This document shows positions 27,268 to 33,836 of a stretch of 34,857 bases of DNA, one piece after another. Position numbers and translations under genes: made by a program. The DNA comes from Myxococcales bacterium. GTDB lineage: Bacteria > Myxococcota_A > Polyangia > Haliangiales > Haliangiaceae. Numbering within the stretch: the first letter of the stretch is position 1; each line of letters begins with the position of its first letter. The DNA is taken from NCBI GenBank assembly GCA_011526095.1, contig WYBA01000456.1:1-34857 (forward strand), read 5' to 3'. Under the pieces are notes generated by a model. That model made no database searches, was not told the origin of the DNA, and saw only the letters and a list, made by a program, of their open reading frames with translations.

Positions 27268-27750
27268 ATGCCTCGCCCGTCCACCGCGCACCTCGCCATC
27301 CAGACCTACCTCGACGACCAGCACGCGCTGCTCGAGCTGTGGCTCACCGCCCTGCGTCGCGCGCTCGCGGCGCGCGCGTTCGTCGACACGCGCTCGCGCC
27401 TCGCCGGGTTCCGCGCCCACCTCGGCCGCTACATGCGCGGCGAGGAGCGCGTGCTGTTCCCGCTCTACGAGCGCCTGCCCTCCGCCGGCCCGGCCTCGAC
27501 GGCGGGGATGCGCCAGGAGCACGGCGACCTGCTGCGGATGGTCGACGCGCTGGGCGCGCTCGTCGACCGGCGCGACGCGACGCGCGGGCAGGACGCGCTC
27601 GCGACGCTGCACGACGTGCTGCTCGTGCACAGCGTCAAGGAGGACTGGATGATCTACCCGGCCCTGGTCGACGCCCTCCCCGCGCCGCGCCAGGAGGCGA
27701 CGATCCGCGCGCTGCGCGAGGGCGCCGGCCTGGCGCTCAGCGGCGCGTGA
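27268..27750 (+). CDS. Hemerythrin-domain (HHE) protein
   Basis: A 160-residue HHE-type four-helix protein. Likely iron ligands lie in DDQHALLELW, HLGRYMRGEERVLFPLYE, RQEHGDLLRM and LLVHSVKEDWMIYPAL. AGGAG (27258-27262) lies 5 nt before the ATG, a clear ribosome binding site. It is 31 bp downstream of the first hemerythrin gene, so they are probably cotranscribed from the sigma54 promoter. It may bind or detoxify NO or oxygen, or buffer iron. Its 3' end overlaps the convergent TIM-barrel/DUF2249 gene by 14 bp. Confidence 0.87.
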   Translation: MPRPSTAHLAIQTYLDDQHALLELWLTALRRALAARAFVDTRSRLAGFRAHLGRYMRGEERVLFPLYERLPSAGPASTAGMRQEHGDLLRMVDALGALVDRRDATRGQDALATLHDVLLVHSVKEDWMIYPALVDALPAPRQEATIRALREGAGLALSGA

Positions 27751-28636
27751 CCTCGGCGCGCCACACCTCGGGGCCGTCCTCGACGGTGCGGAACTCGAAG
27801 CTCCCCGCCGGCTCGGTCGCCTCCAGCGTGTAGGCCATGCACACCGGATCGTGGTCGACGGTGAGGTGCAGGGTCGCGCCCGGCTCGAGCGCGCGGTACG
27901 CGCCGAGGATCGTGTCGAGCCGGTCGCGCGGCTCGACGTCCCGCACGTCGAGGTCGATCCGGCGCGCGCCGCGATCGCCGCAGCGCACGCGCGGCTCGGC
28001 CCGCAGCCACGCCTCCCACGCGGGGAGCTGCGCGGGCTCGCTCGGGCACAGCACGATCGGGCCGGCGTAGCGAGCCAGCGCCAGCTCGCGCAGGACCGCG
28101 CCGACGCCGCGGCCGTCCTGCGCCCGCTGCTCGGGGCCACCGCCGTGGAGTCGGACCACGCCGAGGTGCGGCCCCGCCGCGAACACGACCGCGCCCGCGT
28201 CGGCGAGCCGCTCGGTCGACGGCCGCAGCTCCCACGCGATCCCGAGCGCCGCCGCGTCGCCCGCCGGGCCGAGCGCGTCGAGCGCGCCGGCGAGCGCCGC
28301 GACCGCGGCGAGGTCGGTCGGCCGCCCGATCAGCAGGCGCCCGCCCGCGCGCGCGAACACCCGGGCGAGGCCCGGCAACGCCTCCGGCGCGACCGCGTCG
28401 GCGGCGACGGACACCGGCGCGCCGAGCCGCGCCGAGGCAGCGGCGAGCTCGGCCGGGTCACCGAGCGCGCCGGCGCGCACGGCCAGCACGCGCGCGCCCG
28501 ACGCGCGCACGGCGGCGAGGTCGGTCCCGCGCTCGAGCGCGAGCTCCTGGCCGTCGAGGCCGCGGCGGCGGCAGGCGAGCTCGCGCTCGGCGAGCGTCAG
28601 CCCGGGCGCCGCGAGGCTGCTCAGCGCGAGGGGCAT
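27737..28636 (-). CDS. Xylose-isomerase-like TIM barrel fused to DUF2249
   Basis: A 299-residue two-domain protein. Residues 1-210 resemble the xylose-isomerase-like TIM-barrel fold (LALSSLAAPGLTLAERELAC, then GLDGQELAL, and later LGIAWELRP and HLGVVRLHGGG). The C-terminal ~75 residues are a DUF2249 domain (RRIDLDVRDVEPRDRLDTIL, LHLTVDHDPVCMAYTLE, GSFEFRTVEDGPEVWRAEV). DUF2249 is often found beside hemerythrins and NO-related genes. The substrate of the barrel is unknown, and metal ligands cannot be confirmed by eye. The ATG overlaps the stop of the preceding DUF2249 gene by 1 nt (TGATG). Last gene of the five-gene operon. Confidence 0.78.
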   Translation of the reverse strand: MPLALSSLAAPGLTLAERELACRRRGLDGQELALERGTDLAAVRASGARVLAVRAGALGDPAELAAASARLGAPVSVAADAVAPEALPGLARVFARAGGRLLIGRPTDLAAVAALAGALDALGPAGDAAALGIAWELRPSTERLADAGAVVFAAGPHLGVVRLHGGGPEQRAQDGRGVGAVLRELALARYAGPIVLCPSEPAQLPAWEAWLRAEPRVRCGDRGARRIDLDVRDVEPRDRLDTILGAYRALEPGATLHLTVDHDPVCMAYTLEATEPAGSFEFRTVEDGPEVWRAEVTRR

Positions 28637-28866
28637 CAGCGGCTCTTCTCGATGAGCACGCGCCACACCACCGGCCCACGCTCGACGTAGGTCCAGCCGA
28701 ACTGCCCGCCGCGAGTGGCGTCGAACTGGTGGCGGAGCGGCGCGGGATCGTGATCGTTGATCAACGTGAAGCCCTCGCCGGGGGCCAGCGCGTCGAACGT
28801 CTTGAAGATCGTGGGGTGCTTCTCGCGCGGCGGGACGATGCGGATGTCGAGATCGATGGACGACAT
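28636..28866 (-). CDS. Stand-alone DUF2249 protein
   Basis: A 76-residue single DUF2249 domain: SSIDLDIRIVPPREKHPTIF, FDALAPGEGFTLINDHDPAPLRHQFDA, FGWTYVERGPVVWRVLIEK. The conserved NDHDP turn, equivalent to the DHDP of other members, is thought to mark a ligand or metal site, but the biochemical role is unknown. GAGGAGA lies about 9 nt before the ATG on its strand. It is 15 nt after the DUF1858/DUF2249 gene and overlaps the next start by 1 nt. Confidence 0.85.
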   Translation of the reverse strand: MSSIDLDIRIVPPREKHPTIFKTFDALAPGEGFTLINDHDPAPLRHQFDATRGGQFGWTYVERGPVVWRVLIEKSR

Positions 28867-28881
28867 GGGACGGTCTTCTCC

Positions 28882-29694
28882 TCAGGGTTGACGGTGACGG
28901 ATGAACAGGCGAACGAGCTCCGCGGACTGCTCGCGGATCTCGCAGGTGAAGCCTCGCTGCTCGAGCTGCGGCAGCAGGAACCGGGGGACGCGGACGTTGA
29001 GCTGGACGAGCGTCGCGCCGGGCGGCAGGGTCGCGAGCGCCTCGAGCGTGCGCTCCATCGGCTCGGGCGGCTCGAGGCCGCGCACGTCGAGGACGACCAC
29101 GGCGCCGTCGCCGTCGCCGCCGGGCGCGGGCGGCCCGTCCGGACCGGGCGCGGGCGACACGCCGGCGCCGATGGCCGCGCCGTCGCGGTAGAACCACACG
29201 CGCCAGTCGTCGGCGCCGAGCGGCTCGGTCCAGTGGGCGAGCCCCTGCTTGCCCAGCACCGCGTAGAGCGGCGCGGGCTCGAACGTCGCGCGCAGCCGCA
29301 GCACGCCGTCGGGCGGCAGCGCCCGCGCCGCGTCGAGGATCTGGCGCAGCGGCTCGCGGCCCGCGCGCAGCTCGTCGCGGACGTCGAGCTCGACGATCCG
29401 CGCCGGCGGCGTCGCGGCGAGCGCGGCGGGGAGCGCGGCGGCCGGCGCCGCAGGTGTGCGCGGGGCCGGCGCCGGCGCCGCGCCGTCGAGCGCCGCGTTG
29501 AGGCGCTCGAGCAACGCCGCCGCCTCGACCCCCGCGATCCGCGCCGCCTGCTCGACGGTGACCAGCCGCGCCATCGTGTCGCGCGCTCGCGCATCGCGCA
29601 GCCGCGCGAACGCGGGCGACGCCGCGACGAGGACCTCGAGCAGGCGCTCGTCGCGCGCCAGCACGGCGGCGACGCGATCGTCGGCGCGGATCAC
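28882..29694 (-). CDS. DUF1858-like domain plus two DUF2249 domains
   Basis: A 270-residue protein. The GTG at 29694 overlaps the stop of the DUF59 gene (GTGA). The N-terminal ~70 residues (VIRADDRVAAVLARDERLLEVL, then MARLVTVEQAARIAGVEAAALLERLN) look like the DUF1858 helical domain linked to redox and hybrid-cluster proteins. The usual Cys is not seen. After an Ala/Pro linker come two DUF2249 units, at about 100-165 (ELDVRDELRAGREPLRQIL) and 195-270 (VVVLDVRGLEPPEPMERTLEAL). The second lacks the DHDP turn and may be degenerate. Cytoplasmic; third gene of the NnrS-like operon. Confidence 0.75.
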   Translation of the reverse strand: MIRADDRVAAVLARDERLLEVLVAASPAFARLRDARARDTMARLVTVEQAARIAGVEAAALLERLNAALDGAAPAPAPRTPAAPAAALPAALAATPPARIVELDVRDELRAGREPLRQILDAARALPPDGVLRLRATFEPAPLYAVLGKQGLAHWTEPLGADDWRVWFYRDGAAIGAGVSPAPGPDGPPAPGGDGDGAVVVLDVRGLEPPEPMERTLEALATLPPGATLVQLNVRVPRFLLPQLEQRGFTCEIREQSAELVRLFIRHRQP

Positions 29695-29984
29695 AGGGCC
29701 CCCGGCGTCACCAGGCCCGGGTGCCACCGCGGCTCCCACACCAGATGCGGGACGACGTCTCGCACGCCGGGCAGGTCGGTCAGCGCGTGGACGATGCCGC
29801 CCCGGATCGCGTGCTCCATCGGGCAGCCGGGCGTGGTCAGCGTGAACGTCACGGTGACGGCGCCGTCGTCGACCTGCACGTCGTAGACGAGCGCGAGCGT
29901 CACGATGTCGAGCCCGATCTCGGGGTCGTGGACGTCGCGGAGCGCGTCGTAGACGCGCGCGCGGAGCTCCTCGTCGTCGCTCAT
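29691..29984 (-). CDS. DUF59/MIP18-family metal-sulfur cluster assembly protein
   Basis: A 97-residue DUF59 protein (SufT/PaaD/MIP18 family). It shows RVYDALRDVHDPEIGLDIVTL, where the DPE motif is conserved, and TLTTPGCPMEHAI with the conserved Cys. The family takes part in iron-sulfur cluster assembly or repair. Its place in an NO-response operon fits repair of NO-damaged clusters. ATGA overlaps join it to the membrane protein gene upstream, and GTGA to the DUF1858/DUF2249 gene downstream. Confidence 0.9.
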   Translation of the reverse strand: MSDDEELRARVYDALRDVHDPEIGLDIVTLALVYDVQVDDGAVTVTFTLTTPGCPMEHAIRGGIVHALTDLPGVRDVVPHLVWEPRWHPGLVTPGAL

Positions 29985-31297
29985 GCGATCCTCCTGCGCG
30001 CGACGCGCGCGAGCACGATGGCCTCGACCGCGGCGCCGAGCGCGAGCGCGACCGCCGCGCCCCGCACGACCTCGGCCTGGCCGGTGTAGATGCCGACGCA
30101 CAGCCCGAGCCAGCCGAGCGCGAGCAGCGCGCCGTCGACGTGCGCGACCCGCTCGGAGTACAGCTCGGCGATGCGTGGGACCTTGCGCGTCCCGACCAGC
30201 GGCCCGAACCGGTGGTACCAGACCAGGAACGGGATGATCTTGTAGTGGTGCCCGGCGACGAACAGGCTGAGCGCGCCGAGCAGGACGGCGAAGTACGTCG
30301 ACAGCAGGCCGAAGTCCGACAGGCCGCGCGACAAGGCGAGCGGCGCGAGCGCCACGGCCGCGGCGAGGCCGATCAGCCCGGCCGCCGCGAGCCGCATGCC
30401 CGGGTCGATCGCCTTGCGGCGACGGTGGCGGAAGAACGTCGCGGCCTGGATCAGGAACGCGACGACGCCGGCCGCCGCGAGCGCGCCGGCGACCGCGTGG
30501 GTGACGCCGCCGCCGACGGGGAGCGCGAGCAGCGCGGCGCCCGAGAACAGCAGCGCGACCGCGGCCGCCCCCGCGCGCTCGCTCGCGCCGTGCGACAGCA
30601 GGAACATCGGCAGCAGGCGGTGGGCGACGCCGACCATGACCAGCAGGACCACGCCGACGATCGCGACGTGCGCGTGCGCCGCGACGACGGTGAACCGGCT
30701 CGCGCCGACGAGCTGGCCGCCGTCGAGGTTGAGCGCGAGGACGACGCCGTACGCCGGCGTGACGACGAGGAAGATCGCGGCGCCGCACAGCGCCCACCAC
30801 GTCAGCCCGCGCTCGCGTACCCCGGCGAGGGTGGCCGCGAGGTTGACCGCGAACCCGACGAAGGCGGCGGCGAGCCCGGCCGAGCCGACGAGGACGAGCG
30901 CCGGCCGCCCCGACGCCATGCCGGCGACGAAGCACCCGACGCCGACGACGTGCGCCGCGAACGAGACGTGCGCGGCCCACGCCCAGCGCAGCCCACGCCC
31001 CACGGCGACCGGGAGGAACTGGCAGAGCGCGCCGAAGATCGAGGTCACGATCCAGCCGAGCGTGAACAGGTGGACGACGGCGACCACCCGCGGCAGGAAG
31101 AACAGGCCCCGGGCGAGGTCCGAGGCGACCAGCGCGAGCCCGAGGGCGCCGAGCACGAAGGACACCAGCGCCGCCGCGAAGTGCTCGCCCGGCAGCGCGG
31201 GCGCCGGCACGTCCGCGCCGGCGGCGGCGACGCCGACCACCGGCATGCCCGGCGATCCGGGCGCTGCGGGCGATCGAGCTGCGAGGGCGAGGGCCAT
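29981..31297 (-). CDS. Polytopic NnrS-like/heme-copper-oxidase-I-like membrane protein
   Basis: A 438-residue protein with about 12 transmembrane helices. Histidines sit in places expected for haem or metal: His76 (VVHLFTLGW), His208 and His210 (AAHAHVAIVG), His226 (VAHRLLPMF), and His350, His351 and His362 (AGHHYKIIPFLVWYH). It resembles NnrS and short subunit-I-like proteins found beside NO-metabolism genes, but not closely enough to decide between them. Probably handles NO or a metal-nitrosyl in the inner membrane. A sigma54 promoter lies just upstream. The ATG at 31297 is only about 5 nt from the predicted transcription start, so ATG 31246 (Met18) is a real alternative. Confidence 0.8.
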   Translation of the reverse strand: MALALAARSPAAPGSPGMPVVGVAAAGADVPAPALPGEHFAAALVSFVLGALGLALVASDLARGLFFLPRVVAVVHLFTLGWIVTSIFGALCQFLPVAVGRGLRWAWAAHVSFAAHVVGVGCFVAGMASGRPALVLVGSAGLAAAFVGFAVNLAATLAGVRERGLTWWALCGAAIFLVVTPAYGVVLALNLDGGQLVGASRFTVVAAHAHVAIVGVVLLVMVGVAHRLLPMFLLSHGASERAGAAAVALLFSGAALLALPVGGGVTHAVAGALAAAGVVAFLIQAATFFRHRRRKAIDPGMRLAAAGLIGLAAAVALAPLALSRGLSDFGLLSTYFAVLLGALSLFVAGHHYKIIPFLVWYHRFGPLVGTRKVPRIAELYSERVAHVDGALLALGWLGLCVGIYTGQAEVVRGAAVALALGAAVEAIVLARVARRRIA

Positions 31298-31312
31298 GCT
31301 GCCGCGGCGAGT

Positions 31313-31328
31313 TGCGACGCGCGTGCCA
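31313..31328 (-). promoter_or_regulatory. Sigma54 (-24/-12) promoter for the NnrS-like operon
   Basis: On the minus strand TGGCACG-CGCG-TCGCA, against consensus TGGCACG-N4-TTGCW: the -24 half is perfect and the -12 half has one mismatch. The predicted transcription start is about 31302. This is the best sigma54 match in the window, and its location before an operon next to norR supports it. Confidence 0.8.
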
Positions 31329-31383
31329 GGCGGGGCCGCGCCGTCGGGGGCCGGCGGCGGCCTGGCGGACGCGGCGGCCGTTA

Positions 31384-31416
31384 TCGAAACGAGTACACGC
31401 GCTCGAAACGATGACG
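31384..31416. promoter_or_regulatory. Repeated TCGAAACGA elements upstream of the NnrS-like promoter
   Basis: TCGAAACGA occurs at 31384-31392 and 31403-31411, 19 bp apart, in an unusually AT-containing patch of the 155-bp intergenic region. The second copy is inside the 22-bp element (31395-31416) that also occurs before the hemerythrin promoter at 26668-26689. At about 55-90 bp upstream of the -24 box, it is well placed for a sigma54 enhancer. Confidence 0.5.
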
Positions 31417-31452
31417 TCGCGCCGACGCGGGTGCGGCGGCGCGACGCATGCG

Positions 31453-32133
31453 TCACCAGGACTGGAGACGACGCACGAGGTCGTCGCGCGCCTCGTCGCT
31501 CCCCGCGGCCCGATCCGTCATCGGGTAGAGCATCCGCTCCTCCTTCATGTTGTGGATCGACAGCGTCTCCACGAAGTCGTCCAGCGCGTCGTTCGCCGCC
31601 GCGTCGGCCCCCGCGAGCGCGCCCGCGACCGCGGCCATCAGGCGGCGGATCTCGACGTGCTCGGCGCGCATCACGAACGTGGGCCCACCGCCGGTCATGC
31701 CGGTCGCCTGCTCGAACGCGGGGAACAGGACCTGCTCCTCGACGTCGATGTGGCGCGACAGACCGCAGGTGAGCTCGGCGAACCGCTCGGCCGCCGCCGG
31801 GAACGCGCCCTCGTCGACCAGCCGCCGGACGACGGGCACGATCGCGTCGAGGCGCCGGTGGTCGGCCTCGAGGTACTCGCTGACGTTGCGCGCGTCCGCG
31901 CGCGCGCGCCGGCGCAGCTCGACGCGGAAGCGCGCGGGGCCCGCCTCCAGCACGCTCCACTCGAACCGACGCGGACGCTCGGTCTGGAGCTGGGCGAGCA
32001 GCGGCCTGGGGTCACGGTCGTCGACGAGGACGAAGGCGTCGTCGGGGCCGAGGGCGTCGAACGCCGCGAAGACCTCGGGCGGCCGCTGGGCGGGGGGAAG
32101 GGTCCTGACATCGAGCTCGCGCGTCACGGTCAT
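31453..32133 (-). CDS. DUF2249-hemerythrin fusion protein
   Basis: A 226-residue protein. Residues 1-78 are a DUF2249 domain (RELDVRTLPPAQRPPEVFAAF, FVLVDDRDPRPLL, FEWSVLEAGPARFRVEL). The rest is a complete HHE hemerythrin domain with ligands in EADHRRLDAIV, LSRHIDVEEQVLFPAFE, RAEHVEIRRLM and SIHNMKEERMLYPM. The direct fusion shows that DUF2249 and hemerythrin domains work together. AGGAG lies about 6 nt before the ATG. It is upstream of the NnrS-like operon on the same strand, 155 bp apart, with no convincing sigma54 box of its own. Confidence 0.9.
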   Translation of the reverse strand: MTVTRELDVRTLPPAQRPPEVFAAFDALGPDDAFVLVDDRDPRPLLAQLQTERPRRFEWSVLEAGPARFRVELRRRARADARNVSEYLEADHRRLDAIVPVVRRLVDEGAFPAAAERFAELTCGLSRHIDVEEQVLFPAFEQATGMTGGGPTFVMRAEHVEIRRLMAAVAGALAGADAAANDALDDFVETLSIHNMKEERMLYPMTDRAAGSDEARDDLVRRLQSW

Positions 32134-32363
32134 GGGTGCTCCTGCGGGGCGTCTGCCGCCCGCCCCCGCGTGCCTTGCACGTCGCGCGCCGAGCACGAGG
32201 GGCAGCACGTCGCGCCCCGAGGCCCGCCTTCGACGGATGAACCTCGACCGTCACTGCGGAGGGTAGCGCGACGTCGCGCCGCCCTGGCGCCGCTCGCGTG
32301 ACGGCAGCGTCGCGGAATCACGCCACTCCCGCGCGCGCGCGCGACGACGATCAGAGGGAGTGA
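32134..32363. other. Intergenic region between jetD end and DUF2249-hemerythrin start
   Basis: 230 bp with no gene. It must hold the promoter of the DUF2249-hemerythrin gene and the end of the jetD transcript. GCACGTCGCGC occurs twice (32177-32187 and 32205-32215) and the 9-mer ACGTCGCGC a third time at 32271; such words are frequent in this GC-rich DNA, so their meaning is doubtful. No strong terminator or sigma54 site was recognised. Confidence 0.5.
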
Positions 32364-33713
32364 CTAGCCTGCGTCGCTGTGCGTGGTCGAGTCGAGTCCG
32401 GGCCCGAGGAGCAGGTGCGAGAACACCTCCTGCTCGATCCACACGCCGGTGGTGGCGAGCTCGACCAGCAGCTCGTGGCAGGGCGCGCCGGGATCGTCGA
32501 CCGCGACCAGCCGCTCGAGCCGGGCGCGCTCCTCGGGGCCGATCGGCCGACCGGCGACGGCGAAGCGGCGATGGGTCGCGACGTCCATGTGCCACGGCTC
32601 CACCGAGACGCGCGCGCGCCGCGCCAGGCTGCGCAGGATCAGCACGCCGGATCGATCGAGGTCGCCGGCGTGGCGGATCGGCACGCCGACCCGCCGACAC
32701 AGCCGGAGCAGCAGCACCGCGGCCCAGCTCGCCTGGCCGCGGGCCAGGACGACGAGCTCCGTCGCGGGGTCGGCGCGCTCGACGTAGTCGAGGAACGGCG
32801 CCTGGTTCTCGAAGATCGTGACGCGGCGCGCGGGCAGCTCGACGAGCGCGGCGTCCCGCAGCTGCGCCGCGGTCAGCGGCGACGGATCGCCGAGGCGCGC
32901 GTGGCGCGCGACGTGGTCGAACGGGGCGGCGCCGGTGCGGGCGTAGACGAGCGGGCCGAACACGTGGACGAGCACGCCAGCGTCGTCGCGAACGAGCCCG
33001 CGCGCGTCGAGCGCGGCGCGGACGGCGGCGTCGTACGAGCTGGGCTGGCCGACGGCGACGTCGGCCTGGGTCGCCGGATCGTGGGCGAGCAGCGCGGCGC
33101 CGAGCCGGCGGGCGCGGTCGGAACCGGCGGCGAGCGCCTTGCTGTCGCCCAGGACGCGGGCGGCGAAGCTCGCGACGCGGATCGGCGCGTCGAGCGCGAG
33201 CAGCGCGTCGAGCGCGCGCGCGACGTCGACGACGACCGCGACGGCGCGGGCCAACTCGCCTCGCTCGGCGAGCGCCGCGGTCTCGCCACGGCCGGCCTCA
33301 GCGTCCGCGCGCTCGGCGGCGAGGAACGCGCGCGCGACGTCGTGGCGGGGCGCGGACACGGCGGCGAGCGCGGCGACGAGGTCGGCGCGGCGGCGCTCGC
33401 GGTCGCCACGCGGGTCGCGCGGCGCGCGATCGAGCGCGGCGTAGAGGACGGCGGCGAGGTCGGGGACCGGGACCGCGGCGAGGTCGAGGCGGACGCGCCC
33501 GCCGACCTGGGCGCGCACGGCGCGGGCCGAGAGCACCTCGCGCAGGGCGGCCGCGGCCGCGCCGTCGGCGGCGATGGTGAACGTGCGGGGCAGGCGGCCG
33601 TCGCGCTCGGCGCGATCGAGCAGCGCGACGATCGCGTCGCGCGCGCCGGGCGCGGCGGCGAGCGCGGCGCGGACCCGCGCGACCACGGCGGTGTCGTCCG
33701 GGGCACCTTCCAC
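32364..33713 (-). CDS. jetD: Wadjet anti-plasmid system subunit JetD (DUF2220/TOPRIM)
   Basis: A 449-residue protein with the JetD layout. A helical N-terminal part (1-170) is followed by the DUF2220 signature SFAARVLGDSKAL (182-194). A C-terminal TOPRIM-type nuclease domain has Glu302 in TIFENQAPF and the Asp pair 351/353 in HAGDLDRSGVLIL, and WIEQEVF follows near the end. JetD is the nuclease that cuts circular plasmid DNA held by the JetABC condensin-like complex. The start is the GTG at 33713: TAAGGT lies 7 nt upstream, acting as a -10 or a weak ribosome binding site. It is divergent from a JetA-like gene; JetB and JetC are not in the window. Confidence 0.82.
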   Translation of the reverse strand: MEGAPDDTAVVARVRAALAAAPGARDAIVALLDRAERDGRLPRTFTIAADGAAAAALREVLSARAVRAQVGGRVRLDLAAVPVPDLAAVLYAALDRAPRDPRGDRERRRADLVAALAAVSAPRHDVARAFLAAERADAEAGRGETAALAERGELARAVAVVVDVARALDALLALDAPIRVASFAARVLGDSKALAAGSDRARRLGAALLAHDPATQADVAVGQPSSYDAAVRAALDARGLVRDDAGVLVHVFGPLVYARTGAAPFDHVARHARLGDPSPLTAAQLRDAALVELPARRVTIFENQAPFLDYVERADPATELVVLARGQASWAAVLLLRLCRRVGVPIRHAGDLDRSGVLILRSLARRARVSVEPWHMDVATHRRFAVAGRPIGPEERARLERLVAVDDPGAPCHELLVELATTGVWIEQEVFSHLLLGPGLDSTTHSDAG

Positions 33714-33720
33714 GACGCGG

Positions 33721-33726
33721 ACCTTA
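33721..33726 (-). promoter_or_regulatory. Candidate -10 box (TAAGGT), jetD
   Basis: On the minus strand TAAGGT ends 7 nt before the jetD GTG at 33713. It fits the TAnnnT pattern, but AAGG could equally serve as a Shine-Dalgarno sequence, so the reading is ambiguous. Confidence 0.3.
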
Positions 33727-33836
33727 CCGCGGGGGCCCGACGGCTGATCGCGACCGAGGCCGGCGCGCGCGCCGCGGCGTTCGCGGACGGGTGCGCGCCC
33801 GCGCTGGCGCTCGCGCTCGACGGCCGCATCGCCGCG

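Noticed and set aside
31380..31426. Possible enterobacterial-type NorR sites (GT-N7-AC) at 31380-31390 and 31416-31426
   Set aside because: The inner bases do not match GTCA-N3-TGAC and such short degenerate patterns arise often by chance; the shared 22-bp element is better supported.
32177..32279. Three copies of ACGTCGCGC upstream of the DUF2249-hemerythrin gene
   Set aside because: Similar GC-rich words occur inside coding regions across the window, so no regulatory meaning can be claimed.
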